NCBI GenBank assembly: GCA_023053545.1 | Contig: JAKZAN010000004.1 | Coordinates: 10,044,001-10,108,000, forward strand | Reading direction: 5' to 3' | From: Lepidurus packardi | Lineage: Eukaryota > Arthropoda > Branchiopoda > Notostraca > Triopsidae | DNA length: 64,000 nt | In this document: positions 60,145 through 64,000 of the stretch, piece by piece | Layout of the letters: each line of letters opens with the position of its first letter | Numbering within the stretch: position 1 is the first letter of the stretch | The notes under the pieces: model-generated | What the model saw: only the letters and a program-made list of their open reading frames with translations | What the model was told of the DNA's origin: nothing | Databases searched by the model: none | Made by a program: the position numbers and the translations under genes

Positions 60145-63136
60145 TCAAACTAAATGTTGGAAGGCGTGTAAAGATTGTCGTGTTAAGGCGTCGTCGGTAC
60201 ACGCTTTCAAAAATTCGTCTAAACTAATCACTCCATTTCGGTTCAAATCCATCTTCTAAACAAAGAAGAGAAACATAACTTTCAATAAGAAAAGTACTCT
60301 TTTGCATCCGAATTCAATAGCTTTAGAAATTTGTCTCAAAAAGTGAAGATTCCGGTCAAATTTATTTGCAAGACTCACGCAAATCTTTGGCTCTTAGAAA
60401 TAATACTATATACAGTAATAATGAAAATAAAAACAAAAATAATAACCTCAAAAAAGGCGTCAACAGTGCGTTGGATCGCTTCAATTGTGTCTAAATCTAG
60501 GGCTTGCGGGATGTTCGTTGTGCTATTAGGCATCCCCATGCCGGTAAGTTCGTAAATAGATGTGGCTACTTCTTCTACGTCAGCTCGTGATAAAAGGCCA
60601 TCTCCGTCCACATCATATAAGGCAAAGACCCATCGCCATTTGCGTTCTTCATTACCCCGTGTCAACTCAGATAGCGTCATAATGAGATCCTAGGAATATA
60701 ACAAAAAATTATGAGCAATATTACTCCCTTCGTTTAGACATTAATTGTACCTCAAACCCGAGTAATCCGGTCCGCTGCTCATCCATGGCATCGAAAACGT
60801 AATTGGCGTATTGACTAGCGATGGCTGGAAAAGACAACAATAGGCAACATGAGAGCAGAGCGCATAAAAGAAAGATAACACAGAAAGAAAGGCTAGTTCT
60901 TTATAGGTTTTACGGCCCAACTCATATAAAATACATCAAGAAAGGTTGTCAAGGCAATTAAGCTCCATCTCCAGGGATTCCTTAACGATCCCGTACCTCT
61001 AATGGCTATATATACCAACCCAATGTAACGATATTAGACCGTTTTAGTAGTACTGTAATGTTCTGCTTCTGTACTCTGGCCTTAGTAAATACGTTTTTTT
61101 ACATGATCCCTAACATTCACCGTGTGTAATACGTGTAACACGGGGCTGAATAGGAGCTTGTGAAGGATCTCTTTGATGCAAAATTCTGTTAATCCAGAAA
61201 TAAGCTTCGTTCTTTTCATTTCTTTTTGGTTGAATCTAACTCTGAATGACATTGCCAAGGATATTATTGACCCGCCTACCAATTCAAAGGTATTTGGGAT
61301 CCTGCAACATGAAAGGACTCAACGGATGAAGGGAAAACCGGAAATTTTTTCGAGGTCCAAAGCATCCACGTATCAAATAAGTACTGGCGGTTGTTAGTCA
61401 AACGACAACCTAAACAGAACCTTTGTCAAGACTTGAGATAACAATGTAGAACATATAACTCCTGCTTGACGAAATTTGCAATTTAAATTGGTTAGATGTT
61501 TGTATGTCTTCTGTAACTCTTGTATTGGGGTATTTATCTAACCAATTGGAAATACAAACAGAACGGTTTTCCCCTAAACTTGTTAGTTATATGATATCCA
61601 CTGTAGGATTATAGGTATAGATGGGTTGTCTGGATCAACAAGATATTTTTACGGTTAGTTTAAGAACTGGAAAAGAGAAAGTAACATTTGCTATCAGAAA
61701 TGCAGGTTAAATCTTATCATCCACGGTTTTCATTTGTGGAATAAACGATTTATTGAGTTGAAAAGGAACATTGCCATGTTTTTAGCTAGCGTGGCGCCGT
61801 AGAGTGCTTGCTAGTCCCTATGGAAACTTCATTGTTAAGCTTCAAAGGGATACTGCTGTGCAAACGGATTTTACAATTCAATAGAAACTGGACAGTTGTT
61901 CGGTAACAAGCTCGAGATAAAGCTCATGCTACCAAATTCGAACGTTGTAAGCAGTGTGAGTGGTCGAAATTTGATTGTTGGGACATAATTTTACTGCTAG
62001 CTTCGGAAGAGCTTCGAAGACCAGAAAGCCAACATTTGCCCGTACTAGAACGTAAACTTAAAGACTTCCAAGGAAACTACGTACTTACTTGCTGAGCTAC
62101 AAACAGAACCGAACCTTCTAGTTCTCAGAATCGAACATTTTCATTAGTCAGAGTAGTTCTAGGCTTGTGGTTTGAACAAAAGACTGTTCTGCTTACTCGG
62201 CTAATAGAAAATCGAACGTTTTGCGAACTCTGCAATAAAATTCGAACGTTTCTGCTACCCACAAAGCGTCATATAATCCAATTCCGGATCTAAAAAGGAT
62301 GTTTATTCAAGAGAGGGACCTCTCAAATGAAACACGTAAAGGCTCTCCTGATAAGCACCGAGCATCAATGTAGTACCACCAGACCTAGTTGGAAAAACAG
62401 TAACTTCTCTAGGCAAAGTAGCAAGGAAAAAAAAAACACTTTTCTACATCTTTTCTCCCTGCAAACTTAAGACCATGAGAGAAGAGGTAAGAAAAGAAGA
62501 AATCTTTGCTACAAAAGACGTAAAAATACATGAAATATTCAGAGTGGAGGGATAAGAGCGCGTTACCTCCTTTAGGGAATAGCTGAGCGTAGAAGGTTTT
62601 GAAAGCCTCTACACGAAGGATACCGGACGGGCAATCCGCTTTGAATCCCCGGTACAAAGCCTTCAATTCGGCACGGCTGAAATTCGTCCTGGACGCGAGG
62701 TCCATGAGACGGTCACGTGGTCGACGGTACACGGGATTCTCTTCCTCCAACTCCGAATCTGCAACAACACAAAATGAAATAAAAATAAAATCGACAAGAG
62801 TTCTCAATTCTCTTTCAAGTCACTCTTTAGTCCCTACATGCTAAAAATAATAAAAAAACAAAACTTAAGTAGAAGGCGTGACCTTCCAAGTCGTACTCGA
62901 CTACTCGTACCCAAAGAATGCTTCACTCCAGTCCATGTTTCCCTAAGGCAAGTCCAAAGTCGTCGACTCAGGGGTGCTTTAGGCCGAGCTACAGTCTGCT
63001 CGTCATCCGACGACTGAACCGATTCGCTAACCACGCCCTTTGTACGATGATACCGTGGCACGGTCCGCGTTTTGCTCCCAGTCCCTCGCCTTCGCTCTGT
63101 ACCACTAGGGGTATGGCCACTTACCATTCCATACAT
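60145..63136 (-). CDS. KChIP-like (Kv channel-interacting protein family) EF-hand calcium sensor, 5 coding exons
   Basis: Exons (minus): 63136-62911, 62758-62567, 60824-60751, 60689-60447, 60255-60145; 846 nt, 281 residues, phases 1,1,0,0. The core resembles Kv channel-interacting proteins/calsenilin: FSRAELKALYRGFKADCPSG (residues about 93-112), KTFYAQLFPKG, YVFDAMDEQ, LSELTRGNEERKWRWVFALY and the C-terminal EF-hand. EF1 is degenerate with CPSG, as in the whole family. EF2 (D154-D165) has Gln and Thr at ligand positions 3 and 5 and probably does not bind calcium. EF3 (D190-D201) has good ligands but Asp rather than Glu at position 12, which in EF-hands favours Mg2+ or weaker Ca2+ binding. 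EF4 (D248-E259, DLNRNGVISLDE) is canonical. The variable N-terminal exon is basic/serine-rich; its donor (GTACGAG at 62910) was chosen because it is the one that matches the phase of exon 2. The start ATG at 63136 is tentative, since a strong donor (GTAAGT) lies 12 nt inside. Intron 2 is 1,742 bp. Confidence 0.8.
60825..62566 (-). other. Large second intron of the KChIP-like gene
   Basis: 1,742 bp between phase-matched exons, by far the longest intron of this minus-strand group. A TCGAAC(G/A)TT motif recurs several times at 61,930-62,250. No internal exon or repeat family was recognised. Confidence 0.6.
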
Positions 63137-63138
63137 TG

Positions 63139-63663
63139 CTACCTACACGGTGATTGCTTTAGCAAAGTTCCAAGATGCTTTTTGTTTGTCCCCAAATATG
63201 ATTTTTCTTGACAAAAAAATTCTAAGATTTTAAGCAAAGCTAGTACTTTTTTTGCAGTCAATTTGCATCGTAAACTAGCCTCATTATAAAAGTTAAGGGG
63301 AAAATTAAGCGCGGAAACTCGAGACTCATTAAAAAGAGAGATACGATTCCACTTTTGGATGGACATAAAAAGCTCCTGCTCCTGTCTGCGCGTCTGAAAT
63401 ATCAGGTTATGCCCTTCATTTTCTGTTCGCTGTTGACGCTTCTTCTCCTCCTTTTTCACATTAAAAAATAAGGAAATTATTGTGGCGCTCATTTTTGGCA
63501 GAGAGAACTGCGAACCTGCTGTGACAAAATCTGTTGACTGTCCAATTGCTCTTCCTCGCTTTAGAAATTCAGTTACCACAGGAAGTGGGGGCAATGAAAA
63601 GCCAAGATTACTTAAGGGAAGCTGGGATTTGGATACGACAAAAGAGAAACCCGCATCCTCCAT
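63139..63663 (-). other. Unassigned 174-codon open frame upstream of the KChIP-like gene
   Basis: Starts MEDAGFSFVVSKSQLPLSNL and runs to a stop just above the EF-hand gene's putative start. There are no recognisable domains; the middle is Lys/Arg/Glu-rich and could be a helix. It could be chance, 5' untranslated sequence of the EF-hand gene, or an orphan. Low confidence as a real gene. Confidence 0.15.
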
Positions 63664-64000
63664 GGTATTCCTGGGTTTGTTAGTCTGTCTAAATCAAAAA
63701 GTCACGATTCCCGGAACATTTTTTTCTTATTTTTTTGGGGTGTGGGTTCTGACTCTTTTTCGGCTACCGTTTACGTGATGGGAATACGCGTTGCCATGGA
63801 CTTCACACGCACGCAGCTTCCATTGCCCTACAAAAGAAACTGCTTTTCAATGATCCAAAGCTTCCAAGGATGATACCCGAATCGTGGGCAAATTTCGACG
63901 GGGTAGTCATCAACACCCGCTCCAACTGCTTTTACGATTTTACTTTTACCATTATCACCGTTACTATTTTTTTCTTTTCTTTTTATGTGGCCGAAGTAGC
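63664..64000. other. Terminal non-coding stretch
   Basis: Nothing recognised; T-rich patches at 63,719-63,735 and at the window end. Confidence 0.4.

Noticed and set aside
1..64000. CRISPR arrays, bacterial operons, rRNA genes or integrated viral genes
   Set aside because: No direct-repeat/spacer pattern, no ribosomal RNA segments and no polymerase, integrase or capsid-like frames were seen; all genes are spliced animal genes.

Overview
This window is eukaryotic nuclear DNA, most likely from an arthropod and plausibly a small-intron crustacean such as a branchiopod. The genes have canonical GT-AG introns, mostly 47-236 bp, and encode animal-specific proteins (SGSM3, glomulin, STMP1, a KChIP-like EF-hand protein, a secreted fasciclin-domain protein). 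The arthropod placement is inference from protein character and intron size; no species can be named from the sequence.

The layout is strongly two-part. Positions 1 to about 47,960 hold no coding region I can support. This part consists of non-coding sequence with many homopolymers (long T/A tracts and G/C runs of 7-15), simple repeats, and several tandem arrays with periods of about 10, 30, 37, 63, 113, 143, 144, 230, 385 and 387 bp. The most striking is a three-unit array at 27.4-28.65 kb. It carries six perfect cAMP-response elements (TGACGTCA), two of them at the centres of perfect 24-bp palindromes, and two more perfect copies lie nearby at 26.3 and 30.05 kb. Two strong foldback structures lie at 11.0-11.1 kb and 25.4 kb.

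Positions 47,963-63,136 are a compact cluster of six genes, for which I reconstructed exon structures by splice phase and protein similarity. COQ9 (plus strand, 5 exons) contains the whole intronless glomulin gene (GLMN, plus strand) inside its first intron. Converging on COQ9 is a three-exon micropeptide gene of the STMP1 family on the minus strand. After about 2.9 kb of non-coding DNA with a tRNA-derived SINE-like element come three minus-strand genes: SGSM3 (11 exons; TBC, SH3 and RUN domains), a secreted two-domain FAS1 protein (5 exons, TATA box), and a KChIP-like EF-hand calcium sensor (5 coding exons recognised).

Functionally, COQ9 and STMP1 are both mitochondrial inner-membrane/respiratory-chain factors lying tail to tail. 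GLMN is a cullin-RING ligase inhibitor. SGSM3 acts on Rab/Rap small G proteins. The FAS1 protein is extracellular, and the EF-hand protein is a membrane-signalling calcium sensor. Nothing suggests an operon; the notable arrangement is the same-strand nesting of GLMN in COQ9, where one primary transcript could in principle yield either mRNA depending on splicing versus polyadenylation inside intron 1.
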